IMG/VR virus record: IMGVR_UViG_3300002518_000001
Location: 39,031 to 98,698 of that record
DNA length: 59,668 nucleotides
From: a virus
Strand: one strand, 5' to 3'
Both the position numbers and the translations under genes were made by a program. The notes under the pieces were generated by a model that was not told the origin of the DNA, did no database searches, and saw only the letters and a list, made by a program, of their open reading frames with translations. Below, in pieces: positions 39,539-48,505 of this stretch. How positions within the stretch are numbered: position 1 is the first letter of the stretch; each line of letters opens with the position of its first letter.

Positions 39539-40330
39539 ATGCGAACGGTGCTGTACAGTCGGTCATATCGAGGCAGAGTCATTAATATTAAGGGAAAGCA
39601 CGTTCTGGTTCCGGAGTCCGGCTTTTATGATCCCGCAGTGGATGGCTTGCACCTGTCGGACTTCTCTCGTGTGGAGGGCTTCACAACGACGGAAGTGGAG
39701 GATGAACCGGCAGAGTTGTTGGGGTCGGATATTCCAGAGGTTGCTCTTGTGGAGGAGCCCGCCTTGGAGTCGATCGGTGAAGTGTCTGTCGTGTCACAGG
39801 GTATTGCTGTTGAAGTGCCGAAGGATGAAGGGGAGGTAACAGAGGAGGTGCCTCCAGGGAAGCCAAGCGGAGACCCCACAGAGGAGGTGCCTGTTACCGA
39901 GGAGCCTGAGAGCAGTACAATAGTGGTGGATGGGAACTTGGAGGTTGTGGATGGGAACTTGGAGGTTGTGGAGGACAAAGAGGAGCCCTCCGAGGAACCC
40001 AAGGCAGCGGAGTCCAGTTTTTCAACAGAGCCTTTGGCAGCAACAGTTGTTGTGGATGGACACTTGGAGGCCGTGGAAGAGAGTACTCCAGACACAGAGG
40101 CTGTAGACGCCGTTCTGGAGGGAGTGGTGGAGTTGGCGACCGAGGAGAAAGAGGCTCTTCAGGAGCAGCAGGATTTGAGCGTGGTGGAGTTGGATGCCGT
40201 GTCGGTGACATTCCCCGGATCGAAAAAGAAGTCCGCTGCTAAAAAGTCATCGCCTAAAAAGAAGTCCGGATCGAAGAAAAAGAGCACGGGCTCCAAAAAG
40301 AAAGGTGCGGGCAGGAAAAAGAGCAAGTGA
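39539..40330 (+). CDS. Acidic protein with histone-H1-like lysine tail
   Basis: 263 residues from ATG 39539 with GGGAG upstream. A short folded N-terminus (TVLYSRSYRGRVINIKGKHVLVP) is typical of small capsid or tail-interface proteins. It is followed by 170 very acidic residues with repeats (VVDGNLEV twice, VVDGHLEA once) and a C-terminal 35-residue Lys/Ser/Gly tail of repeated KKKS. The two halves would bind each other or, separately, protein and DNA. The tail resembles bacterial H1-like proteins, suggesting DNA condensation in the head or host. Confidence 0.75.
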   Translation: MRTVLYSRSYRGRVINIKGKHVLVPESGFYDPAVDGLHLSDFSRVEGFTTTEVEDEPAELLGSDIPEVALVEEPALESIGEVSVVSQGIAVEVPKDEGEVTEEVPPGKPSGDPTEEVPVTEEPESSTIVVDGNLEVVDGNLEVVEDKEEPSEEPKAAESSFSTEPLAATVVVDGHLEAVEESTPDTEAVDAVLEGVVELATEEKEALQEQQDLSVVELDAVSVTFPGSKKKSAAKKSSPKKKSGSKKKSTGSKKKGAGRKKSK

Positions 40331-40376
40331 TAAAAGGGGGGCACCAACAACACGGGCAGAAAGGTGAGAGCAGCAC

Positions 40377-41270
40377 ATGCGTTATGTAAAACAGAACGTC
40401 GGCTCCGAGGATACCGTGCAACTCTTCACATCTGCGGGTGTGGCGGTGCCAGGTGTCTTGTTCGGCGAAGTAATCGTCGAGATTCGCAAGGCAGGAGCGT
40501 CAGGGTGGTCTGCCAAGGCGATCACCGGGTCAAATTGGACAGACAGAGGTGCGGGCAATTACGCGCTCAAGTTTGAAAATGCGGATTTTGACACATTGGG
40601 TATCTTTCAATACAAGATACGTCCAAATGGTCCGTCGTTTCAGACCTATCAGGACAGCTTGTATGTTGTCACGACGTTGCCGACGGTGCTGCCTGCTCCA
40701 CCGACGATCAACTCACAGACGGACTCGTCTCCGGGCATTCTGCCGAATCCTGTGTACAAGAAGACGGCGCCCAACACCTTAACCATCACCGGAACGGAGT
40801 TGTTGAATCCAACGGCGGTGACGGTGGGTGGGGTGGCTCTGAGTGTTACCGCAAACACAGACACGTCGATTGCTGTGACGGTGATTGATGCAGTTCCACT
40901 TGGAACGGACGTCGAGGTGATTGTTGTAACGGCGGGTGGGACCGCTAAAGGGAAAGTCAATGTTGTCGTACACCCGGATGACATTCCAGGTGAGTTGTGC
41001 GAGATCCACGGCAAGGTCTTTAGCACGAAACTAGGGCAGCCATTGAGTGGGGTTGCGGTTTTCGCTATCTTGTTGGATATGCCTGTTATTGTTGATGGCG
41101 TGGCATGGACAGATGAGACGATTCCAGTATCGACGGATGCACAGGGGGTTTTCTCAGTGAAGCTCCCGCGACAAAAGCGAGTGGAGATTTTTATCCCCAG
41201 GACGCAATACCGGCGAGAGTTTGTTGTGCCTAATGTCGCGAAAGCAGACTTGTTTACAGAGATTCCGTAG
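40377..41270 (+). CDS. TIG-domain virion-type protein
   Basis: 297 residues with AAGGTGAG upstream. The N-terminal domain (VQLFTSAGVAVPGVLFGEVIVEIRK) is beta-rich. An IPT/TIG domain follows (about residues 105-205: NTLTITGTELLNPTAVTVGG through EVIVVTAGGTAKGKV). A C-terminal carboxypeptidase-regulatory-like domain (EIHGKVFSTKLGQPLSGVAV) completes it. Such multi-Ig-like proteins sit on phage heads or tails and help attachment. The leftward gene at 83-835 has a related TIG domain. Confidence 0.8.
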   Translation: MRYVKQNVGSEDTVQLFTSAGVAVPGVLFGEVIVEIRKAGASGWSAKAITGSNWTDRGAGNYALKFENADFDTLGIFQYKIRPNGPSFQTYQDSLYVVTTLPTVLPAPPTINSQTDSSPGILPNPVYKKTAPNTLTITGTELLNPTAVTVGGVALSVTANTDTSIAVTVIDAVPLGTDVEVIVVTAGGTAKGKVNVVVHPDDIPGELCEIHGKVFSTKLGQPLSGVAVFAILLDMPVIVDGVAWTDETIPVSTDAQGVFSVKLPRQKRVEIFIPRTQYRREFVVPNVAKADLFTEIP

Positions 41271-41282
41271 GTGGGAAAGAAG

Positions 41283-44200
41283 ATGTCCGAGCCTGTTGAA
41301 ACAGTTGAGTCTCCTGATTTGAGTCCTTCTCCGGAAGCCCTTGATCAGCATGCATTTATGGAGCAGTACCACAAAGAGGATGGTCCGGGGGAGGGAGGGG
41401 AACATCAGGTGCGCGATCTGATGCGGGATAACTCTTGGGTGCGAGCAGCACATCTTCCGGTGAATCACAGCGAAGCAGGATGGAAGGCGGGTCGAAGAAT
41501 GCCAGAGGGCATTGATCCGGAGCACGGGGAGATGTGGGATGGTTTTCGGACAGCCAACAAACTCTCCGCTTTCCATGGAGAGGAGCCGATCCATCCAGAT
41601 GATTACAGGGAGATGTTTGAATCCGACAGGGAAGCACGGGATCAGCATCGTGAATCTGTTTCGGTCTCCGACGTTCTGGGGGGATTTGGCTTGGAGTTGG
41701 GGAGGAAGAGTAAGCTTGACTCCGAGCCCGTTCAAATGGTTTCGGAGGAGCTTGGTCGCCTCCAAGGGGCGGGGATGTCCTTGTCGTCTCCGGGTTATCG
41801 TGGGGCTATAAAGTTAGAGATGCAGTCACCAGACGACGATCCTGAGTATTGGGCGTATGGCCTGTTGAGAGGTGAGTACTTACCAAAGAAACACGCAATC
41901 CGCGTTGACCGCAGCGGTGAGTCTTTCGCACATGAGTGGTTTCACGCGGTAGATGGCGACTTGGGTTTGCCGAAAAGTTGGTGGCGCCGGGCAGCGCAAA
42001 AAGTAAAGACGGCTTTTGATTTTACCAAATTTGCGGCATCTAATGGTCAAGGAGATAGGCCAGAGTCGAGACACTTAGAGAGCTTTGTGAAGTTCCTTTC
42101 GACGATACCAACTGTGCAAGAGAGATGGGATCGGTCTTATTCGACGGAGTCAAGACCTGGGATGTTGGATTGGTTGCAAGGGGATATGCCGGAAGATCCT
42201 GGAAAGGACTTGGCCGAGTATATGTTGTCTCCGCACGAGGTGTGGGCACGATTCGGGGCACAGTTGGTCTCATACAGGTCGGCTGTTGCAGTTGCTCAAG
42301 GTAGATTGGCTCACCCGACCTTGTTGGCAAACCCATACAGTGAGTTGTTGAAAGATCCAGGTCATTGGACACATGAGGAGTTCTCTCGCATCGTGAAAGT
42401 ATGGGAGAGATCTCCTCTCTCGAAGATGTTGGAGTCGGGGATAAGAAAGGCTCTTGGGTTTGGGGTGTTCTTGAAGTCTGAGGGCGAGCAACTGTCGCTG
42501 CCGTTCTCTATACGGGCACACACTCCAGGTGGCAGTGCTCCGCCTGCTGTCTCGCCACCAACACCTGTTGCGGATTCACCAGGAAGTTCAGTCACTGAAC
42601 ATTCAGGGACGGGCGGTGCAGCAGTTTCCAACAGCACGACCACCGATTCCTCTCCTGAAGTACCAACGGAAATAGTCCCGCCAGAACTGACCGGGGAGTG
42701 GGAACAGGCGGGAGGTGGCGTGCGGCATCGCGTAAAGGGCTATGTTCCCGTTATGTCGCATCCAAAATACGAAGAGATCGATCTTCATCCAGGGGCTTCT
42801 GCGAACGCGAGAGCCCATGCTTATCGGAATCGACGGGTATTGGAGGAGCCGAAAGTTGTTGATCATATGCCAATCCATGAGTATGGACACAGCGGCCTAC
42901 ATCAGGAGCGGGGGTGGGACGATATACCGGGCCGATCCATACATGATCTGGAGGAGATTAACCGCCGGGGTGTGTCGATGCAGCACAGGTATCCATCGGT
43001 GGCATCGGTCGAGTTTGAGCCGGAAGAGATCTATTCGGCGATGGATGGTTTGCAAGCAGAATTCGAGCATCGATTCCAATCACAGCTTGGGGTGGTTAAT
43101 AAGCACAAATACAAGGCACAAGTTCCCGACCACGGATTTTCGTTTGCCAATGAAGAGTCTGTGCGGAGTCCGGCACAGGTGGCAGCGGCGACATCTGCTT
43201 CGCTGTGGACAGGCGGGAAGGTCGAATATGTGCGCAATCCGGACCTTTGGGACTCAAACGAACTCGACAAGGAGAGCGTGGGAGGTCCTGGTGGGTGGGA
43301 GGGAGAGAGGACGGAAGAGAATTACAGGATGGCGCATCGGGTGATGACACAGTTGGCACAACGTCAGGGTGACGAGACAGTGTCAGTTGCTCGTGGGATG
43401 GCCATTCCAAGTCATCACGTGCCAGGGTTTTTGGACAAGATGGACTTGGGAGACATCTCAAGCTGGACCAAGGGAAGTAATTATCAGCCCACTATGACTT
43501 TTGTGAGTCATGCCTTGGATCATGGGTTTTGGGACGAAAGTCACCTTGAGTCTTTTGAGCACCAGCTTCGGGAAGGGCTGGAGCAGTCGGGGAACTTTGA
43601 GGAAGGAAGCGACGAGGTAGATCAATTACTCGAAGAATATTTCGAGCACCACGGCGGGCCATTGGGGAACAATGGTGATGCTGACATTTTTGTTGAATTG
43701 GACATGGACAGTGAGGTGCGTCACTTCCGAGAGAGTAATCTTGGGCATTACTCTTCTGGCATGGCAGCAGTCGTGTTGTTGGCCGATACAAATATTGGAA
43801 CGACACTGAACCACATCTCAGCTTATCCGGGTGAGTGGGAGCATGTGCTCGGAGGAGAGGCCACGGTGCGCGACGTGCGAAGGATTCCCTCTTGGGATTC
43901 AGGTGAGTGGGACGAGGAAGATTTTTGGGACCATGATGAAGATGATTATGCCGCTCGCGAAGATCACCCAGCGTACGGAGACACAGGAGAGAAATTTACG
44001 GAATTCACGGGTGCCAATGACCATCTTGTAGGTGGTCTCGAAATTTACGTTATCAAAGTCGAAGTGGCGCCCAAGTCCGAAGTAAAGAAGGGTCTCTCTC
44101 AAAAGGAGAAGCCCAAGCCGAAGACGTTCCAAGATTGGGTGGATTGGAACTTGAATATAAATCTTCCTCGAAAAGGCAAGGAGGAGCCGAGCACGAACAA

Positions 44201-46706
44201 GGACGAGAGAAAAGAGCAGCCTGTTATCACCAAGGGACCGACTTGGTCGGGGCATAAGTTGCAAGGGCGTGCGAAGGTCGAGGGTATGGACATCTCGATC
44301 GAAAACGCTCGCGGCAGCGTTCGTTCCGGCGTGGACCCGGATGGGAACAAGTGGGAAACGAAGATGCGCGATCCGTATGGGTATATCCGTCGGACACTTG
44401 GCGTGGACGGTGACCACTTGGATTGTTTTTTGGGACCGCTTGCTCGGCGCCAAGCCGCAGGAGAGGATGTCGAGATCCCAAAGGTGTGGGTTGTTCATTC
44501 AAGAGACATTGAGACGGGTAAATACGACGAAGACAAGGTGATGTTGGGGTACAAGGGGAAGAGCGAGGCTGTTTCTGCATTTCGGCATCACTATACTGAC
44601 CCGGACCAGCACATAGGTCCGGTGTCCGAGTTCACGATGGAAGAGTTCAAGCATCGGATCTCCGACACGATGGAGAACCCGCGAAGATTGGGTCGTGGAC
44701 GCTGGGTTAGAAAGTCGGAAGATGAGTCGCGGGCTCCAAGCTCTCCCTTCTCTGCCAGTGATGCTTCGCAGAGGGCACCGTACCACGTCCAAGACGAGCC
44801 CTATAGAGCACCCCAGGCCCACGCACCGACCCAGGACGCAAACACGTCGTGGCAGCCCCATTGGGCTGCTGTGGCCCCCACCGCAGAAGCACCGACGGAA
44901 GACAACGTGCCCAAAGAGGAACTTGTCCCACAAGAAGAACCCCCTCACGCACCGTGGCGTCACATCAGCTTGCCCCACGAGGAATTATGGGAGGAGACGG
45001 CATACGGGGAGACGAACCAAGCTGAAGCGCAGCTTGATACAGGTGATATACAAGACGAGACGTTTGCACCCGGACCTGAATTCCCAGGACAAGACGACAA
45101 TCAGGCGTCCGACGACAACGAAGAGAGTGCTCCGGCAGACCCGAAGCCGACTCAAACGCCAGCGTCGAGGACTCGATTCGCTGCTCAAGAGGCTCGTGAG
45201 TCTCGTGCCAAAGCATTCAAAGAGCAGCACAAGGGCTACGAGATACCGAGCTTGACAGAACTTTTGCATCACAACGAAGAGTACGATCACGACATCCACG
45301 TGAGCCGTGGGTGGTTTGGCCAGACTTATGTGGACAACAAGTGGAGTCCAGAGGGAGGAAGTCAAGGTCAAGTACTCGTGAAGTACGGGATTATGTCAGA
45401 AGAGGAGCAAGCCATTGCCACGGAAGTGGGGGAGTTGGGGATTGGCCCGGTGGTTTTGGACTCCCACGCGGGTCTCGTAGACATCGATGCCAACAGTCCA
45501 GGTGTTCGGCAGCTAGAGAGCTACATCAGCCAAATGCGAGATCGTGGGATTGTCCGGGGCGACTCCGGGGCAGAGCACGAAGGGATGGGGTTGAACACAA
45601 ACCATCCGTTTGCTGTGCCGGACAGCGGGCGCCATAACCGACGAGCCCACTTGGGAGATGCCCTTGACGAGCACAGGGGCGAGTATGACTTCGACATCGA
45701 GGAGCGTCGGAATGAGCTTTTCGAAGGCACGTTGGGGTCTTTGGGCATTGAAGCATACAATGACGATGACCTGATGGCGGATTACGAGCCAAAGGATGTT
45801 TTGTATGAAGTGCAGGGGATGGAAGAGGATGACCCCGACGCTCCTTATAACTCAGACATCTATTGGGGAGAACCGGAGTTCGGTGCCTACTTGGCGGATG
45901 TGGTTCGCATGGTGGGTGGAGATGAGTATGCAGTCGAAGATGTGGAGCAGACGTACGAAGAGTTGATGGAGATGCAGCGCTTCGCGGACGGCGAAACGAA
46001 CGGAGACCTGGACGATCACGTGTTGGAGGCGGGCTTGGAGATGGGCTTGTACCACACGACGTCGATGCTTGAGCGAATCCGGAGCTTACTTAACATAAAC
46101 AAGCTCCCTGTTGAGAACTTCCAAATGGGCGCTCGCATGGCGATGGAGTACTTGGAAGGGTACGAGCCGGTGGATGGTCTCTTCGGGGATCAGTACAGTT
46201 TCGACTCCGGCGACGTGGAGCCAGAGACAGCGGACGACGCGGACAAGTGGGTGCGGGCGAGCTTGGGCATCTTGGATATGATGTCCATTTTTCACGGAGA
46301 GGGCCTGACCCACGGAGATTTACACACGTATAACGTGATGTGGGACGGAGAGGTGGGGCGTTTGATTGATTTCGGGATGGCGCAACGGTACGACCAAGAC
46401 TCATTGGATTGGGGAGCCTACCAGAACTTGCTTGTGAACTTACAGAAGGGTCTGAAGACGATGAGCATGCGGGGAGCAGCGGAGGCGGGCTTGTCGGGAG
46501 ACAGTCGGATTGCAATGGAAGCCGGGATGCACAATCTTAGACAAGAGGTCAATGAGCTTGCAGGCAAAGTCACGGATGCACTGACGGACGCTCCAAGAGG
46601 AAAGCAGCGGCTGACTATGTACTATGGCGACTTTGCCGAGATGGTTCGCGAGAAGACCTTGGATGTCTCCCAAGCGTACCATGAGCTACGATCGAAGTAT
46701 CTGTAA
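41283..46706 (+). CDS. Giant polyvalent protein: peptidase, ART, pyrophosphatase-like, kinase
   Basis: 1807 residues. Modules in order: zinc peptidase (H217-E-W-F-H221, in SFAHEWFHAVDGDLG) with a helical follower ending LGFGVFLKSEGE; linker holding a palindrome copy (SSVTE); ADP-ribosyltransferase with R704 (ARGMAIP), S726-S-W-T and E851-W-E853; an inorganic-pyrophosphatase-like domain (YGYIRRTLGVDGDHLDCFLG, D1042-D1044-D1047); a long acidic linker; and a protein-kinase fold with GWFGQTYV, VLVKYG, H1677-G-D-L-H-T-Y-N1684 and D1696-F-G. These are hallmarks of the polyvalent class. It may be packaged and injected, or act early; neither is shown. ATG 41283 follows AGGTGG; a GTG 12 bases earlier is possible. 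Confidence 0.9.
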   Translation: MSEPVETVESPDLSPSPEALDQHAFMEQYHKEDGPGEGGEHQVRDLMRDNSWVRAAHLPVNHSEAGWKAGRRMPEGIDPEHGEMWDGFRTANKLSAFHGEEPIHPDDYREMFESDREARDQHRESVSVSDVLGGFGLELGRKSKLDSEPVQMVSEELGRLQGAGMSLSSPGYRGAIKLEMQSPDDDPEYWAYGLLRGEYLPKKHAIRVDRSGESFAHEWFHAVDGDLGLPKSWWRRAAQKVKTAFDFTKFAASNGQGDRPESRHLESFVKFLSTIPTVQERWDRSYSTESRPGMLDWLQGDMPEDPGKDLAEYMLSPHEVWARFGAQLVSYRSAVAVAQGRLAHPTLLANPYSELLKDPGHWTHEEFSRIVKVWERSPLSKMLESGIRKALGFGVFLKSEGEQLSLPFSIRAHTPGGSAPPAVSPPTPVADSPGSSVTEHSGTGGAAVSNSTTTDSSPEVPTEIVPPELTGEWEQAGGGVRHRVKGYVPVMSHPKYEEIDLHPGASANARAHAYRNRRVLEEPKVVDHMPIHEYGHSGLHQERGWDDIPGRSIHDLEEINRRGVSMQHRYPSVASVEFEPEEIYSAMDGLQAEFEHRFQSQLGVVNKHKYKAQVPDHGFSFANEESVRSPAQVAAATSASLWTGGKVEYVRNPDLWDSNELDKESVGGPGGWEGERTEENYRMAHRVMTQLAQRQGDETVSVARGMAIPSHHVPGFLDKMDLGDISSWTKGSNYQPTMTFVSHALDHGFWDESHLESFEHQLREGLEQSGNFEEGSDEVDQLLEEYFEHHGGPLGNNGDADIFVELDMDSEVRHFRESNLGHYSSGMAAVVLLADTNIGTTLNHISAYPGEWEHVLGGEATVRDVRRIPSWDSGEWDEEDFWDHDEDDYAAREDHPAYGDTGEKFTEFTGANDHLVGGLEIYVIKVEVAPKSEVKKGLSQKEKPKPKTFQDWVDWNLNINLPRKGKEEPSTNKDERKEQPVITKGPTWSGHKLQGRAKVEGMDISIENARGSVRSGVDPDGNKWETKMRDPYGYIRRTLGVDGDHLDCFLGPLARRQAAGEDVEIPKVWVVHSRDIETGKYDEDKVMLGYKGKSEAVSAFRHHYTDPDQHIGPVSEFTMEEFKHRISDTMENPRRLGRGRWVRKSEDESRAPSSPFSASDASQRAPYHVQDEPYRAPQAHAPTQDANTSWQPHWAAVAPTAEAPTEDNVPKEELVPQEEPPHAPWRHISLPHEELWEETAYGETNQAEAQLDTGDIQDETFAPGPEFPGQDDNQASDDNEESAPADPKPTQTPASRTRFAAQEARESRAKAFKEQHKGYEIPSLTELLHHNEEYDHDIHVSRGWFGQTYVDNKWSPEGGSQGQVLVKYGIMSEEEQAIATEVGELGIGPVVLDSHAGLVDIDANSPGVRQLESYISQMRDRGIVRGDSGAEHEGMGLNTNHPFAVPDSGRHNRRAHLGDALDEHRGEYDFDIEERRNELFEGTLGSLGIEAYNDDDLMADYEPKDVLYEVQGMEEDDPDAPYNSDIYWGEPEFGAYLADVVRMVGGDEYAVEDVEQTYEELMEMQRFADGETNGDLDDHVLEAGLEMGLYHTTSMLERIRSLLNINKLPVENFQMGARMAMEYLEGYEPVDGLFGDQYSFDSGDVEPETADDADKWVRASLGILDMMSIFHGEGLTHGDLHTYNVMWDGEVGRLIDFGMAQRYDQDSLDWGAYQNLLVNLQKGLKTMSMRGAAEAGLSGDSRIAMEAGMHNLRQEVNELAGKVTDALTDAPRGKQRLTMYYGDFAEMVREKTLDVSQAYHELRSKYL
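42586..42600. repeat. 15-bp palindrome, copy 14 (coding)
   Basis: GTTCAGTCACTGAAC, perfect consensus, read SSVTEH in the linker between the peptidase and ADP-ribosyltransferase modules of the 1807-residue protein. Confidence 0.86.
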
Positions 46707-46723
46707 CCAAACCAGGAGCAAGA

Positions 46724-46942
46724 ATGAATCCCAAGCGAGAACGAAGCCCCCAGGCCATCGCAGCCCAGATCTTGGGAGAGCGAAAGATGTTGGTGCGCGA
46801 GCTTCGCGGCACAGATAAGAGCGAACACCCTGAGCGATTTCAAGACCTGACCGACAAAATTAGTGCTTTGACGAAGAAACTGTCTGAGCTTCCGGAGAAG
46901 CCGACGTCGCGGACGATTCAGGCCGCTCTGATGTCGAACTGA
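46724..46942 (+). CDS. Unidentified 72-residue helical protein
   Basis: Start with AGGAG upstream. Basic N-terminus, then two charged helices (AQILGERKMLVRELRG; LTDKISALTKKLSEL). Similar in style to the 66-residue protein at 53250-53450, which also follows a polyvalent gene. Either may be a small cofactor or chaperone of its large neighbour. Confidence 0.72.
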   Translation: MNPKRERSPQAIAAQILGERKMLVRELRGTDKSEHPERFQDLTDKISALTKKLSELPEKPTSRTIQAALMSN

Positions 46943-46951
46943 GGTGCAGTG

Positions 46952-48187
46952 ATGAGTCCAAAAGACGGTGGTTTTGGGGTATTGCGTAAGAGCGAGGAGC
47001 ACGACAGCTTCCAGTCGAGCAGTTATGCCGTACCAAGGGAGCAGATGACGTGGCGTCCTCCCACGCCGAATATTCCGGGCCGCCCTGTTTCGCCTCCAAG
47101 TGGGCAGCCCCAGGAACAGGCCCCGATCACTCCGCCCCCGGTGCAGCCCGGCACAGAGACTCCGACTCCAGAAGACGCTGCGTCGATGCCGAGCTTTCAC
47201 GATCGTGATCATGGATGGATGTCGCATCTGTTGCCATCCCAGGAGCATGCGAACAATATGCCGGGGCATACGAAGATGGACAGCGACCAACTTTACATGC
47301 ACCACAGCTTCGCAAGGCCATTCACCGATCTGTCCCAGTTTGATGGTGTGGACTCCAGAGTTGAGCACCGAACTGTACAGATGGGTGACAGGGAGTTCCA
47401 CCAAGCCAAGGGAGACTTGTCGCACGAGGCGGTCCACATGGGGAGCTTTGAGAGGCGTTTGGAGCGGGGCCTTGACGGTGGTTTGGAGTTGCACAACGAG
47501 CACATGTTGGTGAACCCAGAGTTCCGGGGCAAAGGGTATTCTTCCCAGTTTTATGCACGCCAAGAAGACTACCTCCGGCAATTGACACAGCACTTGCCGG
47601 AGCAAGAGAAAGCAAAGACGCGGGTCACAATGTTGGCGGATGTGGTGATCGGTCGATACCAATGGATGACGCAGGGGTATCGATTCTCCGATCATGCGAC
47701 TCGTTCAGACGTCGTGCGCAGTTGGCATTCTCAATTGGAAGACCTGTTGGCGGGTCACGCGGGCATCGTGGGTCCGGAGGCGGGCAAGAAGAAAAAAGAT
47801 GTGACGTGGGGCGACTTGCAGTCGATGGAGCCGAGGTCGTTGGATGACTTGGGGCTCCGCGAGTCTGCGGAGGAGTTGCGGGATAAACTGTGGGACGCAC
47901 AATATGACGAGAACATCGAGCCGTGGGACTTGTTGGCGATGGATCCTGGACACCGTTTTTTGATGAGGGCTTATTCGCAGACGGACGAGCAGAACGTTGT
48001 GCCGGGCTCGCTGATCAAGTTCTTGGCGTTGTGTGGTCCGGATTGGTCTGCGGTCAAGTACGTTCATGGTCCCACCGAGAAAGACCAAGAGGGCATCGAG
48101 TTCGGCGACGAGCGGCGCCATCGAATGGCACAGCACGCCCATCGTTCGGGTCGCCCGTGGGGGTGGTTGCAGTCGCAAGACAAATAA
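46952..48187 (+). CDS. Polyvalent-type protein with GNAT-like acetyltransferase domain
   Basis: 411 residues beginning MSPKDGGFGVLRKSEEHDSF, so the GFG peptide is at the N-terminus. After a proline-rich linker, residues 85-280 form a GNAT-like domain: ELHNEHMLVNPEFRGKGYSS includes the acetyl-CoA loop (R192-G-K-G-Y). The rest aligns with the protein at 24959-27598, whose loop is degenerate. The block VPGSLIKFLALCGPDWSAVKYVHG is shared too. Function would be acetylation of an unknown target. Confidence 0.8.
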   Translation: MSPKDGGFGVLRKSEEHDSFQSSSYAVPREQMTWRPPTPNIPGRPVSPPSGQPQEQAPITPPPVQPGTETPTPEDAASMPSFHDRDHGWMSHLLPSQEHANNMPGHTKMDSDQLYMHHSFARPFTDLSQFDGVDSRVEHRTVQMGDREFHQAKGDLSHEAVHMGSFERRLERGLDGGLELHNEHMLVNPEFRGKGYSSQFYARQEDYLRQLTQHLPEQEKAKTRVTMLADVVIGRYQWMTQGYRFSDHATRSDVVRSWHSQLEDLLAGHAGIVGPEAGKKKKDVTWGDLQSMEPRSLDDLGLRESAEELRDKLWDAQYDENIEPWDLLAMDPGHRFLMRAYSQTDEQNVVPGSLIKFLALCGPDWSAVKYVHGPTEKDQEGIEFGDERRHRMAQHAHRSGRPWGWLQSQDK

Positions 48188-48232
48188 TCTCTGTCTATAT
48201 ATATGGGAACACCGCACCACGGGAGAGGGAAA

Positions 48233-48418
48233 ATGGAAGATTGGGAACGGAGAGCACGGCAGAGGATTGAAGAGGGAACATACAACGACGGCTTCGGATG
48301 GTCCGACATCGGGGGCTTTACGGCGAGCGAGTTGCGGACTCTGCGCGAGCAACACGAGGAAGCCGAAAAATCCCTTAGAGATGCGGATGATCCGGGTGTT
48401 CTCGAAGAGAAAGATTAG
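48233..48418 (+). CDS. Unidentified 61-residue protein
   Basis: ATG 48233 preceded by GAGAGGG. Charged helical protein (MEDWERRARQRIEEGTYNDG) with ASELRTLREQHEEAEKSL. A longer in-frame start at 48203 is possible. No known domain. It lies between two polyvalent genes. Confidence 0.6.
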   Translation: MEDWERRARQRIEEGTYNDGFGWSDIGGFTASELRTLREQHEEAEKSLRDADDPGVLEEKD

Positions 48419-48469
48419 ATCGCAGAACTTGCAATAACGGGCATGGGTGTATTATAAGATTGACGTGGG

Positions 48470-48484
48470 GTTCAGTCACTAAAT
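48470..48484. repeat. 15-bp palindrome, copy 15
   Basis: GTTCAGTCACTAAAT, 21 bases before the start of the 543-residue polyvalent gene. Last base and fourth arm base differ from consensus. Confidence 0.8.
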
Positions 48485-48505
48485 TCTCACCCCAAGGTGA
48501 TTCCA

